From NCBI RefSeq assembly GCF_008275125.1, contig NZ_CP043473.1, forward strand, positions 2,728,001 to 2,792,000: a stretch of DNA of 64,000 bases. The letters are read 5' to 3'. The notes beneath the pieces were generated by a model. It ran no database searches. It was not told the DNA's origin and saw only the letters and a list, made by a program, of their open reading frames with translations. Positions 29,453 to 40,082 of this stretch are shown one piece after another. Within the stretch, counting starts at the first letter, position 1; every line of letters begins with the position of its first letter. The position numbers and the translations under genes were made by a program. The DNA is from Chromobacterium paludis (GTDB taxonomy: Bacteria; Pseudomonadota; Gammaproteobacteria; Burkholderiales; Chromobacteriaceae).

Positions 29453-30313
29453 CTATTTGCTTTTCGCGTGCTCGTACACAGTCTTGCCGCGCAGGTGGAA
29501 GTAGTCGGAAGCGAAATAGAAGTTTTCCGAATGGCCGACGAACAAGAGTCCATCGGGCTTCAGCAGCGGCGCAAAGCGTTTGAGCACGCTGAACTGGGTA
29601 TCGCGGTCGAAGTAAATCATCACGTTGCGGCAGAAAATGGCGTCGAACTGCTTGCGTACCGACCAGCTGGCCTCCACCAGGTTCAGGCGCTGGAAAGTGA
29701 TCATATTGCGCAATACCTGCTTGGCCTGATAGCTGCCGTCGGGCAGCTTGTCGAAGTATTTGACCGCGTGGCCGGCCGGCAAGCGCGCGATCTTGTCCGC
29801 CGAATAGATGCCCTTGCGCCCCGTTTCCAACACGCTGGTATCGAGATCGGTAGCCAGCACCGTGATGGCGGGACGGGTGATGCCCGGAAACGCCTCCAAC
29901 GCGGTAATGGCCAGCGAATACGGCTCTTCGCCGGTAGACGCCGCCGCGCACCAGATGGACAGCTCGCCGCCGGCGGCGACCTTCTTCTTCAAATGCTCGG
30001 ACAGAATCGGGAAGTGGTGCTCCTCGCGGAAGAAAAAGGTCAGATTGGTAGTCAGCGCGTTGACGAATTGCTCAAACTCTCGCTTGCCGCCCAGGGACTC
30101 CAGGAAGTCGACGTAAGCGGCAAAGCCGGGCAGCTTCAACTCGCGGATGCGGCGCACCAGCCGGCCATACACCATGTCCTTCTTCGACGGGTTGAGCGAA
30201 ATTCCCGCCTCCTTGTAGATCAGCTTGCGGATGCGCTCGAAATCGCCGTCGCTGAACGCGAACTCGCGGTTGAATTCGATCTTGGGCAATACCACCGGCG
30301 GCAGTTTGTTCAT
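29453..30313 (-). CDS. CheR-type protein-glutamate methyltransferase
   Basis: AdoMet-dependent methyltransferase for chemoreceptors, 286 residues. The N-terminal alpha domain (FSDGDFERIRKLIYKEAGISLNPSKKDMVYGRLVRRIR) precedes the catalytic domain: LTTNLTFFFREEHHF, SIWCAAASTGEEPYSLAI, DLDTSVLETGRKGIY, FDAIFCRNVMIYFD, LLFVGHSENF. No other chemotaxis gene is adjacent. It is 17 bp after the erpA terminator, so a promoter must lie very close or within that region. Confidence 0.92.
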   Translation of the reverse strand: MNKLPPVVLPKIEFNREFAFSDGDFERIRKLIYKEAGISLNPSKKDMVYGRLVRRIRELKLPGFAAYVDFLESLGGKREFEQFVNALTTNLTFFFREEHHFPILSEHLKKKVAAGGELSIWCAAASTGEEPYSLAITALEAFPGITRPAITVLATDLDTSVLETGRKGIYSADKIARLPAGHAVKYFDKLPDGSYQAKQVLRNMITFQRLNLVEASWSVRKQFDAIFCRNVMIYFDRDTQFSVLKRFAPLLKPDGLLFVGHSENFYFASDYFHLRGKTVYEHAKSK

Positions 30314-30330
30314 GTCCTGTTTTCCACAGC

Positions 30331-30358
30331 AAAAAGGCCCGGGCAAGTGCCCGAGCCT
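30331..30358 (-). terminator. Terminator of erpA
   Basis: On the minus strand: AGGCTCGGGCA / TGCCCGGGCCT with loop CT, then TTTTTG. It separates erpA from the downstream cheR. Confidence 0.85.
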
Positions 30359-30379
30359 GGTTCTTACCTGCGTCCAGTA

Positions 30380-30733
30380 TCACACCGAGAACGAAGAACC
30401 ACAACCACAAGTGGTGGTGGCATTCGGGTTGCGGATCACGAACTGGGAGCCTTCCAGGCTCTCCTGATAGTCGATCTCCGCGCCCACCAGATATTGGTAG
30501 CTCATCGGATCCACCAGGAAGGTCACGCCCTGACGCTCGATCGCGGTGTCGTCCTCATTGGCGATCTCGTCGAAGGTGAAGCCGTACTGGAAACCGGAAC
30601 AGCCGCCGCCGGTGACGAAGACGCGCAGTTTCAGGTCGGGATTGCCCTCTTCCGCGATCAGATCCTGCACCTTGGCGCAAGCGCTGTCGGTGAAGTTGAT
30701 CGGGCACGGCATTTCGGTAGCAGCTTCTGTCAT
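30380..30733 (-). CDS. erpA: Iron-sulfur cluster insertion protein ErpA
   Basis: A-type carrier that hands Fe-S clusters to apoproteins. 117 residues. The three conserved cysteines are seen as [11 protein letters not shown] and [12 protein letters not shown] at 30733 chosen because the family begins close to this point. Confidence 0.95.
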   Translation of the reverse strand: MTEAATEMPCPINFTDSACAKVQDLIAEEGNPDLKLRVFVTGGGCSGFQYGFTFDEIANEDDTAIERQGVTFLVDPMSYQYLVGAEIDYQESLEGSQFVIRNPNATTTCGCGSSFSV

Positions 30734-30929
30734 GTGTAACCTCGCTAATTCAATCGGGCCGGTCGCGGCCATTCACCCACCATTTTAGTCGGATATCGGG
30801 GCGGATGGCGAGCCTTCAAGCCCTTGATCGCCATTATGTGCCGGGCGTTCCGCCTTCTCCCAATCCCCAACTTCCATGAATCGGCGAAAACGGCGGATCG
30901 CCCCTTGGGGCATCCGCCCTACACGCTCA

Positions 30930-31958
30930 TCACGGCATCAAGGGCACGACATCCAGACCATCCAGCTCAGGCAGACCGAACATCAAATTCATGTTCTGCA
31001 CCGCCTGGCCGGCCGCCCCCTTGACCAGATTGTCTATCACCGACAACACCACCACGGTGTCGCCGTCTTGCGGCCGGTGCACGGCGATGCGGCACAGATT
31101 GGCTCCGCGCACCGAGCGCGTTTCCGGATGGCTGCCGGCCGGCAGCACGTCGACGAAACCCTCATTGGCGTAACGGGCCTCGAATAGCTGCTGCAAGTCC
31201 ACGTCCTTGCTCAGCCGGGCATACAGCGTGGCGTGGATGCCGCGTATCATCGGCGTCAGGTGCGGGACAAAGGTCAGGCCCACCGGCTTGCCGCCGATAT
31301 GCGCCAGGCCCTGGCGGATTTCCGGCAGGTGACGGTGGCCGGCCACACCATAGGCCTTGAAGGAATCACCCGCCTCGGCCAGCAAGGCGCCGATCTCGCC
31401 CTTGCGCCCGGCGCCGGACACGCCGGACTTGCAGTCCGCGATCAGGCTGGAAGCATCAACGACGCCGGCCTCGATCAGCGGCAGGAAACCCAGTTGCACC
31501 GCCGTCGGATAGCATCCCGGATTGGCCACCAGGCGGGCGTCGCGGATAGCTTCGCGGTTCACTTCGGGCAGGCCGTACACCGCGTCGGCGATAAGATGCG
31601 GCGCGGCATGCTTCATGCCATACCACTTTTCCCACTCGAACACGTCCTTGATGCGGAAGTCCGCCGCCAGGTCGATCACGCGCACGCCGGCGTCGAGCAA
31701 GGCGACAGCCTCCTGCATGGCGATGCCGTTGGGCGTGGCGAAGAACACCACGTCGCACTCCGCCAGCCGGGCCTCATCGGGCGTGCTGAAAGTCAGATCG
31801 ACACGGCCGCGTAGGCTGGGAAACATCTCGTCCACGCGGATGCCGGCATCCTTGCGCGAGGTCACCGCCGTCACGCGGGCTTGCGGGTGCCTGGCCAGCA
31901 AGCGCAACAATTCCACCCCGGTATATCCGGTGCCCCCGACGATGCCCACCTTGATCAT
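30930..31958 (-). CDS. argC: N-acetyl-gamma-glutamyl-phosphate reductase
   Basis: Third step of arginine synthesis, NADPH-dependent. 342 residues. The NAD(P) motif [19 protein letters not shown] is at the N-terminus, the catalytic Cys in [11 protein letters not shown] and a conserved His in [10 protein letters not shown]. Downstream of the rplM-rpsI operon on the same strand, but a terminator and 130 bp separate them. Confidence 0.96.
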   Translation of the reverse strand: MIKVGIVGGTGYTGVELLRLLARHPQARVTAVTSRKDAGIRVDEMFPSLRGRVDLTFSTPDEARLAECDVVFFATPNGIAMQEAVALLDAGVRVIDLAADFRIKDVFEWEKWYGMKHAAPHLIADAVYGLPEVNREAIRDARLVANPGCYPTAVQLGFLPLIEAGVVDASSLIADCKSGVSGAGRKGEIGALLAEAGDSFKAYGVAGHRHLPEIRQGLAHIGGKPVGLTFVPHLTPMIRGIHATLYARLSKDVDLQQLFEARYANEGFVDVLPAGSHPETRSVRGANLCRIAVHRPQDGDTVVVLSVIDNLVKGAAGQAVQNMNLMFGLPELDGLDVVPLMP

Positions 31959-32035
31959 GACGATCCCTTTGTGTAAAAAAATGTCGCAAAGGCGACATTT
32001 TAGGCAGACTGCGCGACCGCAGCAAGCGCGCAAAT

Positions 32036-32074
32036 AGAAAAAACCGCCGGGCCAAGGCCGGGCGGCTTTTTGGG
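32036..32074 (-). terminator. Terminator of rplM-rpsI
   Basis: Read on minus: AAAAAGCCGCCCGGCC / GGCCCGGCGG then TTTTTTC. It lies 20 bp past the rpsI stop. Confidence 0.9.
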
Positions 32075-32091
32075 GTGCAGAATCCTGGCGA

Positions 32092-32484
32092 TTAACGCTT
32101 GGAGAACTGCTTGGCGCGGCGAGCTTTGCGCAGGCCGACCTTCTTACGTTCAACTTCGCGGGCGTCGCGGGTCACGTAACCAGCAGCCGACAGAGCGGAC
32201 TTCAGAGCGGCGTCGAAGTCGATCAGGGCGCGGGTGATGCCGTGACGGATGGCGCCGGCTTGGCCGGTTTCACCGCCGCCAACCACGTTCACCTTGATGT
32301 CGAAGGATTCGAGGTTTTCGGTCAGGGCCAGCGGCTGGCGGATCACCATGCGACCAGTTTCACGGGCAAAATACTCGTCAACCGGCTTGCCGTTAACGAT
32401 GATTTGGCCGGAACCTTTTTGCATGAACACGCGAGCAACGGAGCTCTTGCGACGGCCGGTGCCGTAGTAGTATTTACCGTTCAT
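32092..32484 (-). CDS. rpsI: 30S ribosomal protein S9
   Basis: 130 residues; begins [20 protein letters not shown] and ends with the P-site-contacting tail [11 protein letters not shown]. Second gene of rplM-rpsI, 15 bp after rplM. Confidence 0.98.
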   Translation of the reverse strand: MNGKYYYGTGRRKSSVARVFMQKGSGQIIVNGKPVDEYFARETGRMVIRQPLALTENLESFDIKVNVVGGGETGQAGAIRHGITRALIDFDAALKSALSAAGYVTRDAREVERKKVGLRKARRAKQFSKR

Positions 32485-32499
32485 TGTTATGCCTTAAAA

Positions 32500-32928
32500 T
32501 CAGATTTCCAGCACTTTGGGCTGTTGGGCGGCGTGCGGGTGCTCGGAACCGGAGTACACCTTGAGCTTCTTGATCATGGCGTAGCCCAGCGGGCCCTTCG
32601 GCAGCATGCCTTTCACGGCCTTTTCCAGAACGCGTTCCGGGAACTGGTTTTGCAGTTCGGTGAAGGTGCGCTCGTAGATACCGCCCGGGTAGCCGGAGTG
32701 ACGGTAGTACTTCTTGTCTTGAGCCTTGGTGCCGGTGACGCGCAGCTTCTCGACGTTCACCACGACGATGAAATCGCCGGTGTCAACGTGAGGAGTGAAT
32801 TCCGGCTTGTGTTTGCCACGCAGGCGGCGGGCGATTTCGGCAGCCAGGCGACCCAGCACCTTATCGGCGGCGTCGACCACGTACCACTCGCGCTTTACCT
32901 CATGCGGCTTGGCAGAAAAGGTCTTCAT
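32500..32928 (-). CDS. rplM: 50S ribosomal protein L13
   Basis: 142 residues; canonical blocks [23 protein letters not shown] and [32 protein letters not shown]. First gene of the operon. In E. coli L13 represses its own mRNA; I did not model the leader here. Confidence 0.98.
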   Translation of the reverse strand: MKTFSAKPHEVKREWYVVDAADKVLGRLAAEIARRLRGKHKPEFTPHVDTGDFIVVVNVEKLRVTGTKAQDKKYYRHSGYPGGIYERTFTELQNQFPERVLEKAVKGMLPKGPLGYAMIKKLKVYSGSEHPHAAQQPKVLEI

Positions 32929-33055
32929 GGAACTCTTCCATCGTAATTCTTGAAAGTTACGGATTTTAGAGCAGTGGCCGGGTCGCTGTCAAACCCTTGT
33001 GACACAACAGATTTCCCAGAGCGGAAAACTGTGCGAATGCGTGGCGGATATGGTC

Positions 33056-33089
33056 AAAAAAAAAAGCGCAACGCTGCTGCGTGTTGCGC
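33056..33089 (-). terminator. Strong terminator of the candidate sRNA
   Basis: Stem GCGCAAC / GTTGCGC (33066-33072 with 33083-33089) and an uninterrupted run of ten T on the minus strand. It is separate from the deo operon terminator 170 bp upstream. Confidence 0.85.
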
Positions 33090-33162
33090 CAAGTTCCACC
33101 TTTGAGAAGGAGGATGGAGGAGACAACACCAGGAGCGCCACAGTGCATAACGCCCTGATGCA
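33056..33162 (-). ncRNA. Candidate trans-acting small RNA with CU-rich loop
   Basis: A possible transcript of about 107 nt on the minus strand in the rplM-deoD gap. Promoter-like boxes lie at 33193-33198 (TTGCCT) and 33169-33174 (AATAAT), 18 bp apart. A 5-bp stem (33113-33117 with 33096-33100) displays a 12-nt loop CTCCTTCTCAAA, complementary to Shine-Dalgarno sequences. It ends with a GCGCAAC/GTTGCGC stem and ten U residues, the 3' end favoured by Hfq. No coding frame explains it. CU-rich loop sRNAs are known in Neisseria and alphaproteobacteria; homology is not established. Confidence 0.5.
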
Positions 33163-33168
33163 ATACCG

Positions 33169-33198
33169 ATTATTCAGTATCCCTCCGGGATTAGGCAA
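33169..33198 (-). promoter_or_regulatory. Candidate sRNA promoter
   Basis: TTGCCT (-35) and AATAAT (-10) with 18-bp spacer on the minus strand, between the deo terminator and the sRNA candidate. Confidence 0.4.
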
Positions 33199-33262
33199 GC
33201 AGTTTTGTGCAGTGCACGATAAATAGACTGGACCTATGCGGCAGCCATGCCACAAGCAGACC

Positions 33263-33287
33263 AAACGGGCGCCGCCGGCGCCCGTTT
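33263..33287 (-). terminator. Terminator of the deoCABD operon
   Basis: Perfect AAACGGGCGCC / GGCGCCCGTTT stem 19 bp after the deoD stop; T-tract is short. Confidence 0.75.
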
Positions 33288-33305
33288 CATTGCCGAATCA
33301 GCAGC

Positions 33306-34016
33306 TTACAGCTTGATCGCCGCGTCCAGCGCCACTTCCATCATGTCGCGGAAGGAAGTCTGGCGCTCCTCGGCGCTAGTGGCCTCGCCGGTCGGGATGA
33401 TGTCGGACACGGTCAGAATGCCGGCCGCGCGCGCGCCATACTGGGCCGCCACGGCGTAGATGCCGGCCAGCTCCATTTCGATCACGTTGACCTGCATCTT
33501 GGCCAGCACGTCCAGCATATTGGGCTGCACGCCGTAGAACAGGTCGGCGGAGAACACATTGCCCACGGTCACGCTCTTGCCCTGCTCGGCGGCAGTGTCC
33601 ACCAGCGTGCGCAGCAAGGTGTAGTCGGCGATGGCGGCGTAGTCGTGATCGTTGAAGCGCATGCGGTTCACCTTGCTGTCGGTGGAGGCGCCCATGGCGA
33701 TGAACAGCTCGCGCAGCTTGATGTCAGGCGTGACCGCGCCGCAGGAGCCGATGCGGATGATGTTCTTGACGCCGTAGTCCTTGATCAGCTCAGTGGTGTA
33801 GATGCTGGCGGACGGAATGCCCATGCCGTGCGCCATCACCGACAGGCGCTTGCCCTTGTAGGTGCCGGTGTAGCCAAACACATTGCGCACGTTGGTGACC
33901 AGCTCGGCGCCTTCCAGAAAGGTTTCGGCGATCATCTGCGCGCGCAGCGGATCGCCCGGCATCAGTACGGTTTCAGCGAAAGCGCCGTCTTTGGCGTTGA
34001 TATGCGGGGTGGCCAT
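33306..34016 (-). CDS. deoD: Purine nucleoside phosphorylase DeoD type
   Basis: Phosphorolysis of purine (deoxy)nucleosides to base and (deoxy)ribose-1-phosphate. 236 residues, hexameric DeoD class: [48 protein letters not shown], and catalytic Asp in [10 protein letters not shown]. Last gene of deoCABD. ATG at 34016 preferred. Confidence 0.97.
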   Translation of the reverse strand: MATPHINAKDGAFAETVLMPGDPLRAQMIAETFLEGAELVTNVRNVFGYTGTYKGKRLSVMAHGMGIPSASIYTTELIKDYGVKNIIRIGSCGAVTPDIKLRELFIAMGASTDSKVNRMRFNDHDYAAIADYTLLRTLVDTAAEQGKSVTVGNVFSADLFYGVQPNMLDVLAKMQVNVIEMELAGIYAVAAQYGARAAGILTVSDIIPTGEATSAEERQTSFRDMMEVALDAAIKL

Positions 34017-34116
34017 TGAAGGTCTCCTCTTTATTTGAATGATTCGGAGTCCGTCCCGTTGCCACGGGACGGACAAATGCATGGCGGGCCGCCCGTCGCG
34101 TCCCGGCAGATGGCGA

Positions 34117-35334
34117 TCAGGCGAGGAAGGACGTACCGTAGTCCATCGGCGGCAGGCCCAGGTGGCTGGCCACGCTCTGACCGATGTCGGCGAAGGTGGT
34201 TCGCTCGCCCACGCTGCCCGGCTTCACCGTCTTGCCGTAGCACAGCACCGGGATATGCTCGCGCGTGTGGTCGGTGCCCGGCCAGGTCGGATCGCAGCCA
34301 TGGTCGGCCGACAGGATCAGGATGTCGTCGTCGCCCAGCGCGGCCATCACTTCCGGCAAGCGCGCGTCGAACTCCTCCAACGCGGCGGCGTAGCCGGCGG
34401 TATTGCGGCGATGGCCGTAGCTGGAATCGAAATCGACGAAGTTGGCCATGATGATGGCCGGCTTGTCCTTGTGCTGATCCATCGCCGTCAGCGTGGCATC
34501 CCACAGCTGGTCAAAGCCGGTGGCCTTGTGTTTGTGGGTGATGCCGACATGGGCGTAGATGTCCGCGATCTTGCCGATGGACACCACGTCGCCGCCGGCA
34601 TCGGCCAGCTTTTTCAGCACCGTGGGAGCCGGCGGCTCCACCGCCAGGTCCTTGCGGTTGCCGGTGCGGGCGAACTTGCCCTTGCCTTCGCCGATGAACG
34701 GGCGGGCGATCACGCGGCCGATATTGTACGGCTCCAACAGCTCGCGGGTGATCTTGCACAGCTCGTACAGCTTGTCGAGGCCATAGGTCTCTTCATGGCA
34801 GGCGATCTGGAACACCGAGTCGGCCGAGGTGTAGAAAATCGGCTTGCCGGTCTGCATGTGCTCTTCGCCCAGGCGGTCCAGAATCTCGGTGCCGGAAGCA
34901 TGGCAGTTGCCCAGATAGCCAGGCAGGCCGGCCTTGGCCACGATGGCGTCCAACAACTCCTGCGGGAAGCTATTGTCGTGCTCGCTGAAATAGCCCCAGT
35001 CGAACAAGACCGGCACCCCGGCGATTTCCCAGTGGCCGGACGGCGTGTCCTTGCCGCTGGAGATTTCGCGGGCATAGCCGTAGGCCGCCAGCGGCGCGGC
35101 CGGACCCATCCCTTCCGGGAAGTAGCCGGACGACAGCTGGCAGGCGTGGGCCAGGCCCATCTTGGACAGATTGGGCAGCTTCAGCGGGCCGCTGCGGCCC
35201 ACGTCGGCGCGGCCGGCGGCCGCCTCCATCGCGATGTGGCCCAAGGTGTTGCTGCCGGCGTCGCCAAACTTGACGGCATCCGCCGCCGCGCCTATGCCCA
35301 GCGAATCCAGAATAATGATAATTGCGCGTTTCAT
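34117..35334 (-). CDS. deoB: Phosphopentomutase
   Basis: Converts (deoxy)ribose-1-phosphate to the 5-phosphate. 405 residues, alkaline-phosphatase superfamily metal site: [25 protein letters not shown], and [23 protein letters not shown]. Links deoD/deoA products to deoC. Confidence 0.97.
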   Translation of the reverse strand: MKRAIIIILDSLGIGAAADAVKFGDAGSNTLGHIAMEAAAGRADVGRSGPLKLPNLSKMGLAHACQLSSGYFPEGMGPAAPLAAYGYAREISSGKDTPSGHWEIAGVPVLFDWGYFSEHDNSFPQELLDAIVAKAGLPGYLGNCHASGTEILDRLGEEHMQTGKPIFYTSADSVFQIACHEETYGLDKLYELCKITRELLEPYNIGRVIARPFIGEGKGKFARTGNRKDLAVEPPAPTVLKKLADAGGDVVSIGKIADIYAHVGITHKHKATGFDQLWDATLTAMDQHKDKPAIIMANFVDFDSSYGHRRNTAGYAAALEEFDARLPEVMAALGDDDILILSADHGCDPTWPGTDHTREHIPVLCYGKTVKPGSVGERTTFADIGQSVASHLGLPPMDYGTSFLA

Positions 35335-35349
35335 GCTGCCTCCCTGGCC

Positions 35350-36675
35350 TTATTCGCCACGGATGATCTGATAGACCTGCGGCAGCGTGGCCGGCGCGAT
35401 TTCATCGATGCGGATGGCTGCCTTGACCCGACGCGCCGCGTCTTCGAAGCTCGCCTCGTCGGCGGCGTGGATCATCATGAGCGGGGTGTCTTTACTGATA
35501 TTTTGGCCCAGTTCTACGAACTGCGACAGTCCCACGCGGAAATCCAGCACATCGGTGGCCAGACGGCGGCCGCCGCCCAGCGCGCATACCGCCATGCCGA
35601 TGCCGCGGGTGTCCATCGCGCCGATGAAACCGGCCTTATCGGCGTACACCGGACGCACGATGGGCGCCGGCGCCAAGTGGCGGTCGTAGTTTTCCAGGAA
35701 GTCGGCCGGGCCGCCCAGGGCGGTCACCATGCGGCCGAAGATTTCCGCGGCGCGGCCGGAGTCCAGCCCCGCTTGCAGCTTGGCGCGGGCGTCGGCCTCG
35801 TCGCTGGCCAGCTTGCCGCCGATCAGCATCTGCGCGCACAGCGCCATGGTCACTTCGTGCAGGCGCGGGTTGCGCTCGTCGCCCTTCAGGTAACGCACGG
35901 CCTCGCGGGTTTCGATGCTGTTGCCGGCGGTGGACGCCAGCGGCTGGCTCATTTCGGTGATCAGCGCGGTGGTGGCCACGCCGGCGCCGTTGCCCACCTT
36001 GACGATGCGCTCGGCCAGCTCGATGGACTTCTGCATGGTCGGCATGAAGGCGCCGCTGCCAGCCTTCACGTCCATCACCAGCACGTCCAGGCCCGCCGCC
36101 AGCTTCTTGGACAGGATGGAGGCGGTGATCAGCGCGATGGATTCGACGGTGGCGGTCACGTCGCGAGTGGCGTAGAAGCGGCGGTCGGCCGGGGCGAGGT
36201 CGGAAGTCTGGCCGATGATGGCCACGCCCACTTCCTTCACCACCTTGCGGAACAGTTCCGGGTCCGGGAAGGGGTTATAGCCCGGCACCGCGGACAGCTT
36301 GTCCAGCGTGCCGCCGGTGTGGCCCAGGCCGCGGCCGGAAATCATCGGCACGAAGCCGCCGCAGGCGGCGACCATGGGCCCGAGCATCAGCGACACCACG
36401 TCGCCCACGCCGCCGGTGGAGTGCTTGTCCACGATGGGGCCCGGCAGGTTCAGGTCTTTCCAGTGCATGCGGCGGCCGGAGTCGCGCATGGCCAGCGCCA
36501 GGTGCACGTTCTCCTCCAGCTCCATGCCGTTGAAGTAGATGGCCATCGCCAGCGCGGCGATCTGGCTGTCCGCCACGCTGTTGTCGGTGATGCCGGCGAC
36601 GAATTGTTGGATTTCTTCTTGCGACAGCATCAGGCCGTCGCGTTTTCTACGGATGATTTCTTGCGGCAAAAACAT
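35350..36675 (-). CDS. deoA: Thymidine phosphorylase
   Basis: Thymidine plus phosphate to thymine and deoxyribose-1-phosphate. 441 residues. The phosphate-binding [17 protein letters not shown] and Asp/Lys-containing [12 protein letters not shown] are present. 15 bp upstream of deoB. Confidence 0.97.
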   Translation of the reverse strand: MFLPQEIIRRKRDGLMLSQEEIQQFVAGITDNSVADSQIAALAMAIYFNGMELEENVHLALAMRDSGRRMHWKDLNLPGPIVDKHSTGGVGDVVSLMLGPMVAACGGFVPMISGRGLGHTGGTLDKLSAVPGYNPFPDPELFRKVVKEVGVAIIGQTSDLAPADRRFYATRDVTATVESIALITASILSKKLAAGLDVLVMDVKAGSGAFMPTMQKSIELAERIVKVGNGAGVATTALITEMSQPLASTAGNSIETREAVRYLKGDERNPRLHEVTMALCAQMLIGGKLASDEADARAKLQAGLDSGRAAEIFGRMVTALGGPADFLENYDRHLAPAPIVRPVYADKAGFIGAMDTRGIGMAVCALGGGRRLATDVLDFRVGLSQFVELGQNISKDTPLMMIHAADEASFEDAARRVKAAIRIDEIAPATLPQVYQIIRGE

Positions 36676-36780
36676 GGCATTCTCCCTGCCTAAGACCCAC
36701 CGCGGCTCAGCGCGCGATGGACGATGCGGCCGGGAAATCGCCCGGCCAGAGTGCGGAACCCCCGCGTATTCTCGATTCGA

Positions 36781-37548
36781 TCAGTAACCGCTGGTTTGCT
36801 TGGCCACGCCGCCGGCGATCTCGATCTGCAGATTGGCCAGCAGGCTGGAGGCGCCGAAACGGAAATGATCGGCGTTGACCCAGGCGTCGCCCAGCAGGCC
36901 GCCGGCCAGGTCCAGGTATTGCTTGGCCTCGGCCGCGCTCTTCACGCCGCCGGCGGCCTTGAAGCCGCACTTGCCGCCCTGCTCCTTGATCACGTTCAGC
37001 ATCACGTCCGCCGCTTCCAGCGTGGCGTTGACCGGCACCTTGCCGGTGGAGGTCTTGATGAAGTCGGCGCCGGCGCGGATGGAGATCTCGCTGGCTTCGC
37101 GGATCAACGCCGGCTCTTTCAGCTCGCCGCTCTCGATGATGACTTTCAAGAGCTTGCCGCCGCAGGCTTCCTTGCAGGCCTTGACCAGCTCGAAGCCGAT
37201 GTCGCGGTTGCCGGCCATCAGCGCGCGGTACGGGAACACCACGTCCACTTCGTCGGCGCCGTAAGCGATGGCGGCGCGCGTTTCGGCCACGGCGATGGCG
37301 ACGTCGTCATTGCCGTGCGGGAAGTTGGTGACGGTGGCCACCAGCACGTCCGGGCAACCGGCTTCGCGCAGCGTCTTCTTGGCGATGGGCACGAAGCGCG
37401 GGAACACGCACACGGCGGCCACGGCGCCGTCCTGGCTCTTGGCTTTCTGACACAGCGCGATCACCTTGGCGTCGGTATCGTCGTCGTTGAGGGTGGTCAG
37501 GTCCATCAGGGACAGCGCGCGGCGCGCGGCTTCAATCAATGCAGACAT
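36781..37548 (-). CDS. deoC: Deoxyribose-phosphate aldolase
   Basis: Class I aldolase splitting deoxyribose-5-phosphate into glyceraldehyde-3-phosphate and acetaldehyde. 255 residues, enteric-type DeoC. The Schiff-base lysine is in [10 protein letters not shown]; the second lysine is in CGFKAAGGV. First gene of the operon; the operon promoter must lie in 37549-37730. I saw no clear CytR or DeoR operator. Confidence 0.97.
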   Translation of the reverse strand: MSALIEAARRALSLMDLTTLNDDDTDAKVIALCQKAKSQDGAVAAVCVFPRFVPIAKKTLREAGCPDVLVATVTNFPHGNDDVAIAVAETRAAIAYGADEVDVVFPYRALMAGNRDIGFELVKACKEACGGKLLKVIIESGELKEPALIREASEISIRAGADFIKTSTGKVPVNATLEAADVMLNVIKEQGGKCGFKAAGGVKSAAEAKQYLDLAGGLLGDAWVNADHFRFGASSLLANLQIEIAGGVAKQTSGY

Positions 37549-37734
37549 GGTCGTTCTCTCTAGGAAGGCATCGCTGAGCCTCGAATCGTCGCCGGCATGA
37601 CGGCGTTTTTTCCGAGGCGCTGGATGCGATTATGAAAATTTCTTCACGTGAAAGCAAATTGCGAATCGCGCACACTTGCTTAAACGCAAATCCCCGGCCC
37701 GGCCATCTCGCCGGCCTGAAAAGCCAAACCGGCC

Positions 37735-37755
37735 AAAAAGCCCGCCGCGCGGGCC
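37735..37755 (-). terminator. Terminator of relA
   Basis: GCCCGCGC / GCGGGC stem followed on the minus strand by TTTTTGG, 28 bp past the relA stop. Confidence 0.8.
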
Positions 37756-37783
37756 TTTCAGCCGGTTTCCCAAATGTTTCGCC

Positions 37784-39988
37784 TTAAACCCGGCGCGCTT
37801 CCTGCACGCCGGACAGCTCCATCAAGCGCGACAAGACGCGGCTGATATCCTGCACCTGGCGCACCTCCACCGTCAGCCGCAGCCGGCTCTTCTGGTCGCG
37901 CGCCAGGGTGTTGACGCCGATCAGGTTCAGCTTCTCGCGCGACAATACGTCGGAAATATCGCGCAGCAGGCCCGGCCTGTCCTGCGACATCACCTCGATG
38001 TCGATCGGGAACACGCTGTTCTTCTGCTCGCCCCATTCCGCCGCGATCAGCCGCTCCGGCACCTCCTGCGACAGCTTCTTCAGCGTCAGGCAGCTGCTGC
38101 GGTGGATGGAGATGCCGCGGCCCTTGGTGACGAAGCCCATCACCTGATCCGGCGGCGCCGGCTTGCAGCACTTGGCCAGCACCGTCATCAGATTGTCCAC
38201 GCCCTCGATCAGCACGCCGCCGGCGTCATGGCCGCCCTTGCTGGCCTTGACCAGGCTTTCCGGCAGCACCTCCACCGCCGGCGGCGGCGCGAAGCTGGTG
38301 ATGGCGTTGCTGACCGCGCGTATCGTCAGCTCGCCATGGCCCAGCGCGCCGTAGACCTCGTCCAGCTTGTCGTAGCCCAGCTTCTCCGCCAATTGCAGCA
38401 GATTGGGCTGGATATGCGGCCGCCGCGCCAGCTCGCGCTCGAACAGCGTCTTGCCGGTTTCGCGCACGGTGTCGGCGTTTTGCAAGCGGATGTACTGGCG
38501 GATCTTGGAGATGGCGCGATGGCTCTTCACCCAGCCGTCGTGCAGCCAGTTGACCGAGGGGCCGCCCTCCTTGGCCACCAGCACTTCCACGCGCTGGCCG
38601 TTCTGCAGCGGCGTGGACAAGGGCACGATCTGCCCTTCCACTTTGGCGCCGCGGCAGCGGTTGCCCAGGCCGGAATGGATGGCGTAGGCGAAGTCTATGG
38701 GCGTGGCGCCCTGCGGCAGCGCCAGCACCTTGCCCTGCGGCGTCAGCACGTAGATGGTGTCGGCGAACAGCTCGGTCTTGAACGCTTCGGCCAGGCCTTC
38801 CCGGTCCGACATTTCCTCGCGCCAGTCCAGCAGCTGCCGCAGCCAGGAGATCTTTTCCTCGTAGGCCGCGTCGCCCTTGCCGCCTTCCTTGTAGCGCCAA
38901 TGCGCGGCCACGCCGAATTCGGCGTGTTCGTGCATCTCGAAGGTGCGGATCTGCACTTCCAGCGCCTTGTCCTCCGGGCCGATCACCGCGGTGTGCAGGC
39001 TGCGGTAGTTGTTGGCCTTGGGATGGGAGATGTAGTCGTCGAATTCGCCGCGTATCGGCTGCCACATGCCGTGGATGATGCCGAGCGCGGTGTAGCAGTC
39101 CGGCAGCTTGTCCACCAGGATGCGCACGGCGCGGATGTCGTAAAGCTCGGTGAAATCGAGCTTTTTCTTCTTCATCTTCTTCCAGATGGAATAGATGTGC
39201 TTGGGCCGGCCGGCCACTTCGGCCTTGACGCCGGCTTTCTTCAATTCCTCGCGCAGGATGTCCAGCACGCGCTCGATATAGTCGATGCGCTCCAGCCGAC
39301 GCTCGTCCAAGAGCTTGGCGATCTTCTTGTAGGTGTCCGGCTCGGTGTGCCGCAGGCCCAGGTCCTCCAGCTCCCACTTGATCTGCCACACGCCCAGGCG
39401 GTTGGCCAGCGGCGCGAACAGCTCCAGCGTCTCGCCGCCTATGCGGCGGCGCACCGCCTCGTCCGGCACATTGGCCAGGTAATGCATGGTCTGGGTGCGC
39501 CAAGCCAGCTTGATCAGCACCACGCGGATGTCGGCCACCATGGCCAGCAGCATCTTGCGCATGGTCTCCGCCTGGCGCGCGCAGTCTTCCGGCGTGGCCA
39601 TCTTGTCGATGCGGGCCAGTTCGGTGATGCGGCGCACGCCGCCCACGCCGTCCACCAGCATGGCCACCGTGGGATTGAAGGCTTCCGTCAGCCAGGCCTG
39701 CCATTCGGCGTGGTAATCCGGCGCGGAAAACAATAGCGTCGCGGCAATGGCGTCCGGCAGCAGGTGCAGGTCCGCCACGATGGCGGCGGCGGCCACGGCA
39801 TGGCTGAACAGGTCTTCGCCGGTGGCGGGAACGGTCTTGCCGGCGTACATCTGGCGCGCGGCCTCGAAGGCGCGCGCCAGCAAGGCGCCGTCTTCGGGGG
39901 AGTAGGCGGCGGACAAGCTCTCCAGCCAGCGCGCCGGATCGGCGGCGTCGGCCAGGGTATCGGCAACGGTGCGGACTACGGAAACCAT
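37784..39988 (-). CDS. relA: RelA, ppGpp synthetase I
   Basis: Ribosome-associated (p)ppGpp synthetase of 734 residues. The pseudo-hydrolase domain lacks the HDxxED motif: the segment is LLFSAPDY (85-92). The synthetase domain has KRPKHIYSIWKKMKKK-like and ELYDIRAVRIL, YRSLHTAV and VQIRTFEMHEHAEFGVAAHW. A TGS domain (YVLTPQGKVLALPQGATPIDFAYAIH), conserved-Cys region (AKCCKPAPPDQVMGF) and C-terminal ACT domain follow. The dead hydrolase identifies it as RelA rather than bifunctional SpoT. Regulated in family by uncharged tRNA on the ribosome. Confidence 0.96.
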   Translation of the reverse strand: MVSVVRTVADTLADAADPARWLESLSAAYSPEDGALLARAFEAARQMYAGKTVPATGEDLFSHAVAAAAIVADLHLLPDAIAATLLFSAPDYHAEWQAWLTEAFNPTVAMLVDGVGGVRRITELARIDKMATPEDCARQAETMRKMLLAMVADIRVVLIKLAWRTQTMHYLANVPDEAVRRRIGGETLELFAPLANRLGVWQIKWELEDLGLRHTEPDTYKKIAKLLDERRLERIDYIERVLDILREELKKAGVKAEVAGRPKHIYSIWKKMKKKKLDFTELYDIRAVRILVDKLPDCYTALGIIHGMWQPIRGEFDDYISHPKANNYRSLHTAVIGPEDKALEVQIRTFEMHEHAEFGVAAHWRYKEGGKGDAAYEEKISWLRQLLDWREEMSDREGLAEAFKTELFADTIYVLTPQGKVLALPQGATPIDFAYAIHSGLGNRCRGAKVEGQIVPLSTPLQNGQRVEVLVAKEGGPSVNWLHDGWVKSHRAISKIRQYIRLQNADTVRETGKTLFERELARRPHIQPNLLQLAEKLGYDKLDEVYGALGHGELTIRAVSNAITSFAPPPAVEVLPESLVKASKGGHDAGGVLIEGVDNLMTVLAKCCKPAPPDQVMGFVTKGRGISIHRSSCLTLKKLSQEVPERLIAAEWGEQKNSVFPIDIEVMSQDRPGLLRDISDVLSREKLNLIGVNTLARDQKSRLRLTVEVRQVQDISRVLSRLMELSGVQEARRV

Positions 39989-40082
39989 ATCTGTCTATCT
40001 GGACGGACCTGCCGTCTTAAGCAAGGCCGGTTGCGCCCGGCCGTCGGATTTGCCACATGGGCAGGGCCAGCCTGCCCCTCTT

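Noticed and set aside
32989-33264. Short frames on both strands in the rplM-deoD gap
   Set aside because: They lack starts with ribosome sites and are interrupted by the promoter and terminator of the candidate sRNA.
37784-39988. SpoT (bifunctional)
   Set aside because: The HD hydrolase motif is lost (LLFSAPDY), so RelA fits.
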